From NCBI GenBank assembly GCA_017856375.1, contig JAFMFC010000004.1, positions 1 to 51,077 on the forward strand: a stretch of 51,077 nucleotides of DNA, written 5' to 3'. Source of the stretch: Ilumatobacteraceae bacterium (GTDB lineage Bacteria > Actinomycetota > Acidimicrobiia > Acidimicrobiales > Ilumatobacteraceae). A model generated the notes under the pieces. It was not told the DNA's origin. It searched no databases and saw only the letters and a program-made list of their open reading frames with translations. This document shows, piece by piece, positions 8,507 to 17,324 of the stretch (its first letter is position 1; each line of letters opens with the position of its first letter). The position numbers and the translations under genes were made by a program.

Positions 8507-9259
8507 ATGACAAACATCAGTCCACAACATCCATCAGTCCGTCATCCCTCGGGCCAATCGCCCATGGTCAAGCAACTCGTTGCGGAATGGGCGGCATTAG
8601 CCGCCAAGCCGAGCGTGCTTCGACACGTAAATGAGTGGGGTCTCCCCGGTGGCCCAATCAGTCAGCTCGATCAAATTCTCGAGCGATGCGGTTTTGGTCA
8701 TGAAGCCGTCTATTCCGAAGGCGACCGTTGCCTTGCTCAAGTAATCGCTCGGGCTAGTCACGACGAACTCGCGGCACGCATCGTGCTCCAGCGAATCCTG
8801 CCGCCACTCATTGCCATTGCAGCTCGCCGTGGTCGGATTGTGAAGGGCGGTTTCAATGAAGCATTCAGCACCACTCTTGGTCACGCTTGGATCCTCATCC
8901 GCACCTATCCGATTAATCGGAGACCAGCAAAGATCGCGTCCAACCTCGTCCGCGATGCCGAGTACCACTCCTTCGTGCGGGAGGCTCGCCTCAAGCGAGT
9001 CAACGAATGCAGCCTTACTGAACGAGTAATCACCACGCAACCGCTCGCAACGACAACTACTGAGATTGACGAACTGTATGACGTGCTGGATGAGTCACGA
9101 GTACTCACTCGTCAACAAAAGGATGTCGTGAGACGATGTGCGGAAGGCCACTCGTTCGATGACATCGCCAAGGACTATGGCGTGACCGCTCGAACTGTCC
9201 GTGGTTGGAGACGCGAGGCGATCAACGCGTTGCGTGGACAAAGGCTGTGTGTTGAGTGA
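8507..9259 (+). CDS. Sigma-70 region 4-like helix-turn-helix regulatory protein
   Basis: About 250 residues. The C-terminal ~60 residues form a sigma-region-4/LuxR-type helix-turn-helix: [21 protein letters not shown], then [19 protein letters not shown]. The upstream part is a helical domain ([20 protein letters not shown] and onward) without a recognisable sigma region 2, so this is probably a sigma-like transcription regulator and not a working sigma factor. The start is uncertain: GTG 8456, ATG 8507 and ATG 8564 are all in frame. ATG 8507 is chosen because it follows the inverted repeat. The 3' end overlaps the convergent copper ATPase gene by 38 bases. The target genes are unknown. Confidence 0.6.
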   Translation: MTNISPQHPSVRHPSGQSPMVKQLVAEWAALAAKPSVLRHVNEWGLPGGPISQLDQILERCGFGHEAVYSEGDRCLAQVIARASHDELAARIVLQRILPPLIAIAARRGRIVKGGFNEAFSTTLGHAWILIRTYPINRRPAKIASNLVRDAEYHSFVREARLKRVNECSLTERVITTQPLATTTTEIDELYDVLDESRVLTRQQKDVVRRCAEGHSFDDIAKDYGVTARTVRGWRREAINALRGQRLCVE

Positions 9260-11492
9260 GTTTGGCCGTTCGAAGGCGAAGTGAGTTGGTCACCACAAAC
9301 ACGCTGGAAAATGCCATGGCGAGCCCCGCCCACATCGGATTCATAAAGCCGAGCGCCGCAATAGGAATCGCCGCTGTGTTGTAAGCGAAGGCCCAGAAGA
9401 CATTTGCGGTAATTGTTCGCAAGGTGGCACGAGACAACAAGATCGCATCAGAAACCAACCGCAGATCACCACTGACGATGGTCAAGTCACTCGCGTTCAT
9501 TGCCACATCAGTTCCCGTTCCCATGGCAATACCAACATCAGCCTGAGCCAATGCTGCGGCATCGTTTACGCCATCTCCCACCATCGCCACCGCGTAACCG
9601 CGTTGCTGCAGGTCTGCCACTACACGAACCTTCTCGGCAGGCAGAACACCGGCAATTACGTGTTGTTCGTCTGTCTTGATGCCCACTTGCTCGGCTACCG
9701 CAAGGGCCGTTTCTTTGTTGTCTCCTGTGAGAAGCACGGGACGGAGACCGAGATTCCGCAGCTCTGCAACAGCAGCCGCACTGTTTGGTTTGGGGCGATC
9801 AGCAACTACGCAGATCCCCTTTGCCGAACCACCAAACGCCACCAGAACGGCGGTGTTTCCAGAATTTCGCGCATCAGCGAGTGCATCACGAAGTGGCTTG
9901 GAGATCATCACCAGGTTTTGCGACAGCAATCCTTCTCCACCCACCATTACGCGCACACCATTGACAACACCTCGTGTTCCCATTCCTGGAACGTTCTCGA
10001 ACTGCTGCACGCTTTCAAGCGCACCGAGTTCCGACTTGGCCGCAAGCGAAATGGCCTTCGCCACCGGGTGTTCACTCGCCCACTCCACTGCTCCCGCATA
10101 GCCAAGTACTTCTGCCCTCGTTGTTTCGGGAGAAAAGATCACATCTACAAGTTGCATCACACCAGTAGTAACCGTTCCGGTCTTATCGAACACCACGGTG
10201 TCAACACGCCGCGTGCTCTGCAATACGTCAACGCCCTTGATCACGATGCCCATCTGCGCGGCTCTACCACTTCCCACCATCAACGCGGTTGGAGTCGCGA
10301 GGCCTAAAGCACATGGACAGGCGATAATCAGCACTGCGACTGCCGCGGTGAACGAATCCGACAAGCGTTCGACGTCGTCGCCGAGAAACCACCATGCAGC
10401 AAAGGTGAGAATTGCAATGCCAATCACCGATGGCACGAACACACTGCTCACCCGATCAGCGAGTTTCTGCACTGGAGCTTTGGTTGTCTGCGCATCACGA
10501 ACCAATTTCGCCATCTGTGCGAACGTCGATTCTGCCCCTACGCGACGGGCTCGCACCAACAAGCGTCCGGTCAGGTTCACCGTGGTTCCCGTTACACGGT
10601 CTCCCACCTTGACGTCTCGCGGAACGCTTTCACCAGTGAGCATCGACTCATCAATGGAGGAAAAACCATCTTCCACGATTCCGTCAGCGGCAATGATTTC
10701 CCCCGGTCGGATAACGATCAAATCATCACGCTGAACGGCAGACGCGTCGATGCGAACTTCTTCACCATTGCGAAGAACAGTTGCCTCACGCGCTCCCAAG
10801 GCAAGCAAGCTCCGCAGGGCGTCACCCGCTCGTCGCTTTGCCCGAGCCTCGAAATACCGGCCAGCCAACAAAAAGATCGTGACCGCGACCGCAACTTCAA
10901 AATAGACGTGGATGCCACCATCCATGTCCATTCCGGCATGTGCTGTCGCGTCGCCCCAAATCAAGGCCCACACTGACCAAGCCGTGGCCGCAACCACGCC
11001 CAGCGAAATCAATGTGTCCATCGTCGTGGAACGATGGCGAGCATTCATCAGCGCTGCCTTGTGAAACGGCCATGCTCCCCACGTGACCACCGGAGCAGAG
11101 AGGGCCAAGGCCCACCATTGCCAATTGTTGAACTGCAGAGACATGAACATCGACACCACAGCGACAGGAATGCCGAACACCATGCTCACGATCAAACGTG
11201 TGCGAAGCATTTCAACTTTTTCACGAACCTCAGCATCGAGCATGTCGGGGGTGGTGTCCTGCAAGAGACGCGCGCCGTAACCAAGCGATGAAACCGTCTC
11301 AATCATTTTCTCGGTGTCGACCCTCGTAGGGTCGAAACTCACTCGCGCCGATTCGGTGGCGAAGTTCACAGTCGCCGAAACACCATCCAAGTTGTTCAAA
11401 CCTTTTTCGATTGACAAGGCACACGCGTTACATGACATGCCAGTAATCGACAGATCCAAGCACTTTTCAGATGTGTTTGAGGTAGTGGTCAT
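9222..11492 (-). CDS. copA: Copper-translocating P1B-type ATPase
   Basis: Cu+ efflux pump of 756 residues in the cytoplasmic membrane. A single N-terminal heavy-metal-binding domain has GMSCNAC (Cys21, Cys24). Then follow eight predicted membrane helices, the actuator motif TGES, the intramembrane [12 protein letters not shown], the phosphorylation site DKTGTVTTG, the SEHPVAKAI nucleotide-binding motif and [20 protein letters not shown]. All key residues are present. The open frame continues upstream to 11573, but that part is the tRNA-Lys gene read as protein. The real start is ATG 11492, two bases after the tRNA 3' end, which leaves no room for a separate ribosome-binding site. No metal-responsive regulator lies nearby. 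Confidence 0.93.
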   Translation of the reverse strand: MTTTSNTSEKCLDLSITGMSCNACALSIEKGLNNLDGVSATVNFATESARVSFDPTRVDTEKMIETVSSLGYGARLLQDTTPDMLDAEVREKVEMLRTRLIVSMVFGIPVAVVSMFMSLQFNNWQWWALALSAPVVTWGAWPFHKAALMNARHRSTTMDTLISLGVVAATAWSVWALIWGDATAHAGMDMDGGIHVYFEVAVAVTIFLLAGRYFEARAKRRAGDALRSLLALGAREATVLRNGEEVRIDASAVQRDDLIVIRPGEIIAADGIVEDGFSSIDESMLTGESVPRDVKVGDRVTGTTVNLTGRLLVRARRVGAESTFAQMAKLVRDAQTTKAPVQKLADRVSSVFVPSVIGIAILTFAAWWFLGDDVERLSDSFTAAVAVLIIACPCALGLATPTALMVGSGRAAQMGIVIKGVDVLQSTRRVDTVVFDKTGTVTTGVMQLVDVIFSPETTRAEVLGYAGAVEWASEHPVAKAISLAAKSELGALESVQQFENVPGMGTRGVVNGVRVMVGGEGLLSQNLVMISKPLRDALADARNSGNTAVLVAFGGSAKGICVVADRPKPNSAAAVAELRNLGLRPVLLTGDNKETALAVAEQVGIKTDEQHVIAGVLPAEKVRVVADLQQRGYAVAMVGDGVNDAAALAQADVGIAMGTGTDVAMNASDLTIVSGDLRLVSDAILLSRATLRTITANVFWAFAYNTAAIPIAALGFMNPMWAGLAMAFSSVFVVTNSLRLRTAKLTQHTAFVHATR

Positions 11493-11494
11493 CG

Positions 11495-11566
11495 TGGGTC
11501 GCCTGGGACTCGAACCCAGAACCAACGGATTAAAAGTCCGGTGCTCTACCATTGAGCTAGCGACCC
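11495..11566 (-). tRNA. tRNA-Lys (anticodon UUU)
   Basis: A 72-nt cloverleaf reads on the minus strand: acceptor GGGTCGC/GCGACCC, D-arm GCTC-AATGGTA-GAGC, anticodon loop CTTTTAA (anticodon at 11534-11532) and T-arm CTGGG-TTCGAGT-CCCAG, with discriminator A. The 3' CCA is not encoded. The first base pair of the anticodon stem is a C-U mismatch; otherwise all stems pair. The copA start codon follows after two bases. Confidence 0.96.
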
Positions 11567-11713
11567 GTGGCACGTACTGGAACTCGGAGTGGTACTCCTA
11601 GAAACTCCGAAACTAACGCCACTTGAGTTTACGCCGTCGCCTCGTTCCTCGGCCTGAAATTGAAGTTTGAGCACCTCTATCCCTGCGGCACCGCTCCACT
11701 AGTTTCATGAGAA

Positions 11714-14700
11714 ATGCAGAAAATCGATGGTGTCACGGTTCTCAGTCCGTCAGATCTCTCGAATCACTTGGCGTGTCGACATCTTTCAAATCTGAACTTT
11801 CGAACGATGAATGGTGGTCCCAAACCACCGAAGGACGACGACGAACTCACTGAGATTCTGCAGAAGTACGGCGCAGAACACGAGTTGCGATACCTCCAGG
11901 CACTCAAGGCACAACTGGCCGAGACGGGTAAGACCGTCATCGATCTCGATGTTCAACGGTCAGCGCATGGCTCCTACTCCACTTCGGAGATTGAAGCCCG
12001 TGCAGGTGATGTAGCCAAGGCTTTTGCTGCCGGTCCAAATGCGCTCTACCAGCCAACGTTTTTCAACCGTGATGGCGAGATCGGCTGGATTGGACGAGCT
12101 GACTTCCTCGTACCCAAGGAGTTGTCATCCAACCTGGGTAACTACGCATTCGAACCATTCGACACAAAGCTGGCACGAATCGCCAAAGTGAATGCCTTGT
12201 TACAGCTGTGCTCGTATGCGGAACAGATTGCCGCAATCCAAGGAATAGCGCCCGAAGAGGTGCACATCGTCACCGGTTCATCAAAAGAAGGAACAGTGTC
12301 GGTGAGGTTGTCGGAAGTGTCGGCCTACTTTCGGCACGTTAAGCAGGCATTCCAAAACTCGTTAACCAGCAACTTTGAAGACGCGACTGAGCCCACTCCT
12401 GTCGAGCACTGTGGAATTTGTCGCTGGAGCAGGGTATGCGCAAAGACGTGGCGGGATAACGACGACATCACGTTTGTGGCGGGAGTTACCAACAGTTATC
12501 GGGAGATCCTGCGCAACGCGGGCGTGAAGTCACTACCAGACCTTGCCGGTGCATCTCACTCTCCCGACGACCTGCGACCAGAAGCCTTTGAACGCCTTCA
12601 GTTACAGGCACGTTTGCAACTGCTTACACGTCAAGCCAAACAAGAAAATCCATCAGCCAAACCTATTTACGAGTTCATTCGACCATTAAAAGAGCGTCGC
12701 GGGTTCAATTTGCTTCCCGAACCGGCACCAGGCGACATCTTCTACGACATCGAAGGTCATCCTTACCGTGGCGAAGAAGGCCTGGAGTACCTGCACGGCT
12801 TGGCCTGGGTCGATGAACAGGGTTCGCTGCAATACAAAGCGATCTGGGCGCACGATGAGGAGAGCGAGCGCTTGGCGCTGCAGGGCGTCGTCGACTTCAT
12901 CTACGAGCGCATTGCTGAGCCAACAGGTAGCGATCTCCGCGTGTATCACTTTGGACACTACGAACCTTCCGCTTTACGCAGGCTCTCTACGCGGTACGCA
13001 ACCTACGAAACCAAGCTTGAGCGACTGTTTCGCGAATCTCGTTTTGTGGACCTCTCTCGCGTTGTCACCCAAGCACTGCGAATCGGCGTTGAGTCGTACT
13101 CAATCAAGAAACTCGAAGAACTGTACGACTTCACTCGCGACGATCTCGTTGAAGAGGGTGGGCTCAGCATTATTCACTACGAGAACTGGATCAACTCCAG
13201 AGATACCCAGGAATTCGGGTCCGTAGGAGACACCTCAATTCTCGATGGATTGGCGAAGTACAACCGAAATGACTGTTTCTCCACTGTTCATCTCCGAACA
13301 TGGCTCGAGGAGAAACGAGCGGAGTTCTTGTCAGAACTCGATTCAGCGGAAGCCTCGATACTCATACGTCCACATCTCAATGTGGTGATCGACGATGAAT
13401 CGATAGGTACTGGATTAGTTGCGCAGTTGAACGTTGGTCGTTTTGAACCAGAACTGAGTGAGGAAGACACACGACGACTTGAGCACCGCTGGCTAATGGC
13501 CGACTTGCTCGACTTCCACAAGCGCGAACGTTCGGTCGAGGTTTTCGAGTTTCTGCAAATGGTGAACAAAACCGATGCAGAGCTCTACGACGACCCAAAC
13601 GTAATCGCCGGTCTTGAACTTGTCAGTGAGTTGGAGAGCACTCCCGCGGTAGGACGACGAAACCCCGCCGTGATTCGCAGGTACCGATTTGATCCAAATC
13701 AACTTACAAAGCTCGATAGTGGTGACCAGGTGACTGCTACCAACTACTACTCGCCACCAAACCAAGATGGTGAACGAGTGGCAAAGCCCTCGATCTCTTT
13801 TGAACGGCTGGATGTGGATAGCGGAATTGTTGACCTGCGAATCTCATCAGCAACGATTCCTATCCCAGATCCTGTCGCCATCTTCGAGAACAAGTCGGTC
13901 AACAAGAAGGGCTTTGAAGATGCTCTAATTGAACTCGCCACATTGGTGCTCGACGGCAAAGACACCGCATTTCGAGCCTCGCACGATTTGCTGAGGCGAA
14001 GCCCACCGCGCTTTCGGTCTCGCTCACTAACGAACGAGAATGAGCGCGGCGAGATTGGTTGGGAAACCATCAGCCAGCTTGCTGGCGACTTGGATCATTC
14101 GTACTTCGTAATCCAAGGACCGCCCGGTACGGGAAAGACATATTCCTCTGCAAAAGCAATCCTGCAATTGATCCGCGAGGGACATCGAGTCGGAATTGCA
14201 GCCAACACGCATAACGCCGTCGAACAGCTTCTCTCTGAAATTGCTGACCACGCGGGTGACTTTGGATTTAGCGATGACGATCCATTGATGGTGTTGCACA
14301 AACCACGCGACGGTGTTGACTCGGCATTTCACTCTCCAACCACTGCGATCAAGGTGACCGCGAAAACCGACAACAGCAAAGTGGGAGCAGAAGTGGCGAA
14401 GAATCACATCGTGGCGGGTACAAGCTTCCTCTTCACCAGCACTGCCATGCGCGAACGCGTGGACGTCCTGTTTATTGATGAGGCTGGTCAGCTCTCACTG
14501 GCAGACACTCTTGGAGCCTCACTTTCTGCGAAAAACCTCGTTCTTGTAGGCGATCCACAGCAGTTGAAGCAACCCACCAAAGCTGCGCACCCAGGCCATT
14601 CGGGGCTTTCTGGTCTTGAGTACATCAATCAGGAAGCCGACGTTGTGCCCACAAATTTTGGTGTGCTCTTGAGCGTTACCCGTCGCATGCATCCCTCCAT

Positions 14701-15325
14701 TACTTCATTTGTCTCCGAACAGGTATACGAAAGCAAGTTGCAGTCCGAGAAGACTTGCTCGCTGCAACAAATCGGCGGTGACGATGAATTCTCTGGAGCC
14801 GGTTTGCGATGGGTTCCCGTCGATCATGTCGGTCGATCTACTTACTCACCCGAGGAATGTGAAGTCATCGTTGAGCTGTACTTCCGAATGATTGGCAGGC
14901 TGTTCACTGATAGAGACGGCGTCAAAAGACCGATGACGAGTGAGGATCTCTTTGTAATCGCGCCGTACAACCATCAGACCCACAAGCTGCGACAGGGGCT
15001 CCTTGCTCACCCTAAAGCATCCAACCATGGCGTAACCGAAGACCTAGTGAAGAGGCGCGTAGGAACCGTCGACAAAGCACAAGGCGACGAGGCTCCGGTC
15101 GTGATCATTTCCTACACATCGTCAAGCGGTGATGACGTTCCACGAGGGATGGAGTTTCATTACAGCAAGAATCGGTTCAACGTTGCAGTTTCTCGTGCGA
15201 AGGCACTTGCAATTGTTGTAGCTAATCCGCGTCTACTTGATATCACCTGCAAAACAATCGAACAGGTGAAGCTCGCCAACATGCTGTGCCGTTATGCCGA
15301 AGTGGCCAACACCGTCAGGGCTTAG
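11714..15325 (+). CDS. TM0106-type RecB-like nuclease / DEDD exonuclease / SF1 helicase fusion
   Basis: A 1203-residue multidomain protein acting on nucleic acids. (1) A RecB/Cas4-like PD-(D/E)XK domain in the first ~250 residues, with GRADF and FDTK as the catalytic Asp and D-x-K. Cys21 together with Cys233, Cys236 and Cys242 (C-x2-C-x5-C) has the spacing of the 4Fe-4S nucleases AddB, Dna2 and Cas4. (2) An RNase H-like DEDDy exonuclease (about 340-530): FYDIEG, HFGHYE and YNRND. (3) An SF1 Upf1/Dna2-like helicase: Walker A GPPGTGKT at 802-809, Walker B FIDEAGQ near 922, VGDPQQLKQP, and late motifs GTVDKAQGDE and NVAVSRAK. All three active sites look intact. The role is probably DNA or RNA repair, or defence. 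It converges with a Cas4-like gene and shares four bases with it. Confidence 0.87.
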   Translation: MQKIDGVTVLSPSDLSNHLACRHLSNLNFRTMNGGPKPPKDDDELTEILQKYGAEHELRYLQALKAQLAETGKTVIDLDVQRSAHGSYSTSEIEARAGDVAKAFAAGPNALYQPTFFNRDGEIGWIGRADFLVPKELSSNLGNYAFEPFDTKLARIAKVNALLQLCSYAEQIAAIQGIAPEEVHIVTGSSKEGTVSVRLSEVSAYFRHVKQAFQNSLTSNFEDATEPTPVEHCGICRWSRVCAKTWRDNDDITFVAGVTNSYREILRNAGVKSLPDLAGASHSPDDLRPEAFERLQLQARLQLLTRQAKQENPSAKPIYEFIRPLKERRGFNLLPEPAPGDIFYDIEGHPYRGEEGLEYLHGLAWVDEQGSLQYKAIWAHDEESERLALQGVVDFIYERIAEPTGSDLRVYHFGHYEPSALRRLSTRYATYETKLERLFRESRFVDLSRVVTQALRIGVESYSIKKLEELYDFTRDDLVEEGGLSIIHYENWINSRDTQEFGSVGDTSILDGLAKYNRNDCFSTVHLRTWLEEKRAEFLSELDSAEASILIRPHLNVVIDDESIGTGLVAQLNVGRFEPELSEEDTRRLEHRWLMADLLDFHKRERSVEVFEFLQMVNKTDAELYDDPNVIAGLELVSELESTPAVGRRNPAVIRRYRFDPNQLTKLDSGDQVTATNYYSPPNQDGERVAKPSISFERLDVDSGIVDLRISSATIPIPDPVAIFENKSVNKKGFEDALIELATLVLDGKDTAFRASHDLLRRSPPRFRSRSLTNENERGEIGWETISQLAGDLDHSYFVIQGPPGTGKTYSSAKAILQLIREGHRVGIAANTHNAVEQLLSEIADHAGDFGFSDDDPLMVLHKPRDGVDSAFHSPTTAIKVTAKTDNSKVGAEVAKNHIVAGTSFLFTSTAMRERVDVLFIDEAGQLSLADTLGASLSAKNLVLVGDPQQLKQPTKAAHPGHSGLSGLEYINQEADVVPTNFGVLLSVTRRMHPSITSFVSEQVYESKLQSEKTCSLQQIGGDDEFSGAGLRWVPVDHVGRSTYSPEECEVIVELYFRMIGRLFTDRDGVKRPMTSEDLFVIAPYNHQTHKLRQGLLAHPKASNHGVTEDLVKRRVGTVDKAQGDEAPVVIISYTSSSGDDVPRGMEFHYSKNRFNVAVSRAKALAIVVANPRLLDITCKTIEQVKLANMLCRYAEVANTVRA

Positions 15326-15999
15326 TTGTCGAGTCCCTTCATCGCTGAAACATACGCACAGTTGCCGCACCTGGCACCTGACTTTGGCATTTCGCCGAGA
15401 AGTAGTCGCGCCACACCTTCAATGAAACCGACGAAGCGATCGGGTTCACGTTCGACCGGCTCATACGCCGTCGGGAAGGAAATCGAAGGGTCGGTGCTGC
15501 CGTCGTAGGCCACCTCGCCCACGGCCCACACCATCAGGCCAAGAGTCTCCACCTTCCGAGGCTCGCCCGATGCCGGATTGGCGAGGATGTAGTCGTACGC
15601 CGCAAGTTGTGGCCAATAGAAGTCGCCCTTGCCGTTGTTCTTACCCACGATCTTCGTGTCGATAATGCCGTAGGTGCCGTGTTCGTATCGAAGTAAGAAG
15701 TCGTATTTCCCGATCAATGACAACGGACTTTCTTCTCCGTCCACCTTGATGGGAGAGCTCTGCACCTTTAAGCCCGTACTGTCCACGACACCAGCTGGAA
15801 GCGTGGCCGAAAAGTCATGTGAGGTCTTGTCCTTGTACCACTTCTCCTGGCGAGACGACAGCGACGTAACCAGTCCCGGCATCATCCCTGAAGCAACGAT
15901 GCCGAATCGATACTTCAACCAGAAGCACCGTTTGCAGTCGTTCCACGAGAACGTCAAGTCCGAAGGGCTGATGGTTGTCTTGGCAAATTCAATACTCAT
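15322..15999 (-). CDS. Cas4-like PD-(D/E)XK nuclease family protein
   Basis: A 225-residue single-domain nuclease candidate. Visible catalytic residues are Asp100 in GKYDF, Asp114-Thr-Lys116 in IIDTK, and the Gln131-x3-Tyr135 motif in QLAAYDY, the order found in Cas4/RecB proteins. A cysteine pair near the N-terminus (Cys22, Cys25 in CKRC) and one at the C-terminus (Cys211, Cys214 in CGNC) could hold an Fe-S cluster or zinc. There is no CRISPR array or other cas gene here. Its stop overlaps that of the helicase fusion, and its ATG at 15999 is head to head with the methyltransferase gene. A role with those two genes is inferred from position only. Confidence 0.72.
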   Translation of the reverse strand: MSIEFAKTTISPSDLTFSWNDCKRCFWLKYRFGIVASGMMPGLVTSLSSRQEKWYKDKTSHDFSATLPAGVVDSTGLKVQSSPIKVDGEESPLSLIGKYDFLLRYEHGTYGIIDTKIVGKNNGKGDFYWPQLAAYDYILANPASGEPRKVETLGLMVWAVGEVAYDGSTDPSISFPTAYEPVEREPDRFVGFIEGVARLLLGEMPKSGARCGNCAYVSAMKGLDN

Positions 16000-16054
16000 G
16001 AGGTCGCAACCAGTCTCTCATGAAGCAGGGGCATCACATATCGTGGGGGCACTG

Positions 16055-16903
16055 ATGGCAACTGTGCGCAAGCAAGGCAACCGTCGCAAGACGGGCAAGG
16101 AGCAGTACTACACCCCGCCCGCTACTGCTTCGGCCATTGTTTCGCGACTCCTGTCACAAATGCCATTTGCTCGCGAACGCGCCTGGATTGAGCCAGCTGG
16201 TGGTACAGGCTCTTTTATTGATGCAGCCCGCTCGCTCGGGGTTTCCACCATCATCAGTTACGACATTGAACCGCACCATCCAGACGTGAAGCGAGGCAAC
16301 TTTCTCAAGCAGAAGCTGAAGATCTCAGGGGCTGTTGCCGTGGGAAACCCTCCGTTCGGTCGCAACAATGCACTTTCCGTTCCCTTTTTCAATGCGTGTG
16401 CAAAACATTGCGACGTGATCTGTTTCATCGTCCCAAAGTCGTGGCGCAAGTGGTCCGTAATCAATCGTCTAGATCAGTCGTTTCACCTTGTCGATGACTA
16501 TGACCTACAGGTCAATTACGACAACGTGGAAGGAGGTGAACTTTCAGAAAAGTTCTGGCTGAACACCGTGGTCCAAACTTGGGAACGACGAGGCAACCCC
16601 CGCGGCAAGATTTCCGTTGAGGACCGAGGTGTGGTGAGAAAAGCCACTCCTCGCAGCGCTGATGTGTCTCTCACCATCTTCGGCTTCAGTTGTGGCACCT
16701 TGAAGACAGAGTTTCTACGCAAGCCAAACACCACGCAAATCTTTCTCACACTGCATCATCCGCGAGCGCTCGAGGCGCTGCAAAACATCGACTATTCACG
16801 CTTCTCGCAAAACACTGCCTACACAGCAGCGCTCTCACTACAAGAAATCAACTATCTGCTGAATGAGTATCTGTTCGGTGATTCTGGACTGATCGTCAAC
16901 TAA
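16055..16903 (+). CDS. N6-adenine-type SAM-dependent DNA methyltransferase
   Basis: 282 residues from ATG 16055. Motif I-like EPAGGTGSF lies at 46-54, an acidic strand end (Asp70) follows, and the catalytic NPPFG is at 98-102. N/D-PP-Y/F motifs mark amino-methyltransferases acting on adenine. RKTGKEQYYTPP at the N-terminus resembles the X region of type I/II adenine methyltransferases. No specificity (target-recognition) domain is obvious and no restriction endonuclease of a known type is adjacent. The Cas4-like gene is divergent, 55 bases away. The frame stays open upstream to 15674, but that part is antisense to the nuclease gene. An RNA or protein substrate is less likely but possible. Confidence 0.75.
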   Translation: MATVRKQGNRRKTGKEQYYTPPATASAIVSRLLSQMPFARERAWIEPAGGTGSFIDAARSLGVSTIISYDIEPHHPDVKRGNFLKQKLKISGAVAVGNPPFGRNNALSVPFFNACAKHCDVICFIVPKSWRKWSVINRLDQSFHLVDDYDLQVNYDNVEGGELSEKFWLNTVVQTWERRGNPRGKISVEDRGVVRKATPRSADVSLTIFGFSCGTLKTEFLRKPNTTQIFLTLHHPRALEALQNIDYSRFSQNTAYTAALSLQEINYLLNEYLFGDSGLIVN

Positions 16904-16908
16904 ACCAC

Positions 16909-17223
16909 TTAAGGCTTGGTGCTCTCCTCCACCCACCGTTCAAATTCAGGCGAACCCGCTTCAACCTGCACGACGGAAACAGCCGGCAAGTCGTAGGAGT
17001 GCAACTCATCGATCACTCGAACTACTTCTGTTCGTCGATCCTCCGTAGTCTTGACGAGGAGCATCACCTCACTCGCCTGCTCTACCGAGTCATTCCACCG
17101 ATATGCGCTCGAAATCGGCCAAGTGTTTCCACACGCAATGAGCCGCTGCTCGAGGAGAGCCGATCGAATCGTGCTTGCCTCACCTTCATCCACGCACGAA
17201 ACAAACAAGTCAATGAGTGCCAT
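16909..17223 (-). CDS. cutA: CutA1 divalent-cation tolerance protein
   Basis: A small trimeric cytoplasmic protein linked by name to copper tolerance; its true function is unsettled. At 104 residues from ATG 17223 it matches the family length. It begins MALIDLFVSCVDEGEA and contains LIACGNTWPISSAYRW and the C-terminal YDLPAVSVVQVEAGSPEFERWV, all typical CutA1 segments. The open frame reaches 17295, but the extra 24 residues are not CutA-like. It converges with the methyltransferase gene and is divergent from the M14 peptidase gene. Confidence 0.92.
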   Translation of the reverse strand: MALIDLFVSCVDEGEASTIRSALLEQRLIACGNTWPISSAYRWNDSVEQASEVMLLVKTTEDRRTEVVRVIDELHSYDLPAVSVVQVEAGSPEFERWVEESTKP

Positions 17224-17290
17224 GAGCGAAACGGTACCTTCATCGGCCAGCCTGATGTAAGGGTGCCCAAATAGCGAAATACCTGCTCGG

Positions 17291-17296
17291 TACAAT
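17291..17296 (+). promoter_or_regulatory. Candidate -10 box for the M14 peptidase gene
   Basis: TACAAT lies 28 bases before ATG 17325 in the divergent cutA/peptidase region. It fits an actinobacterial TAnnnT -10 element and would leave a leader of about 20 bases. No convincing -35 hexamer is seen. This is a sequence match only. Confidence 0.3.
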
Positions 17297-17324
17297 CGCT
17301 TATGGCCTTTGGCGCCGCCTACTC

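Noticed and set aside
11493-11573. N-terminal extension of the copper ATPase frame
   Set aside because: It is the tRNA-Lys gene translated; the peptide [16 protein letters not shown] is a familiar artefact of reading tRNAs as protein.
11586-11598. Small inverted repeat GGAGT-GGT-ACTCC upstream of tRNA-Lys
   Set aside because: Five-base arms with a three-base loop are expected by chance; no supporting promoter or terminator signal.
15322-15999. Cas4-like gene as part of a CRISPR-Cas locus
   Set aside because: No repeat-spacer array, cas1, cas2 or effector gene is seen anywhere in the window.
15674-16054. Upstream part of the methyltransferase frame
   Set aside because: Antisense to the Cas4-like gene and without methyltransferase motifs; ATG 16055 begins directly before the conserved TGKEQYYTPP segment.
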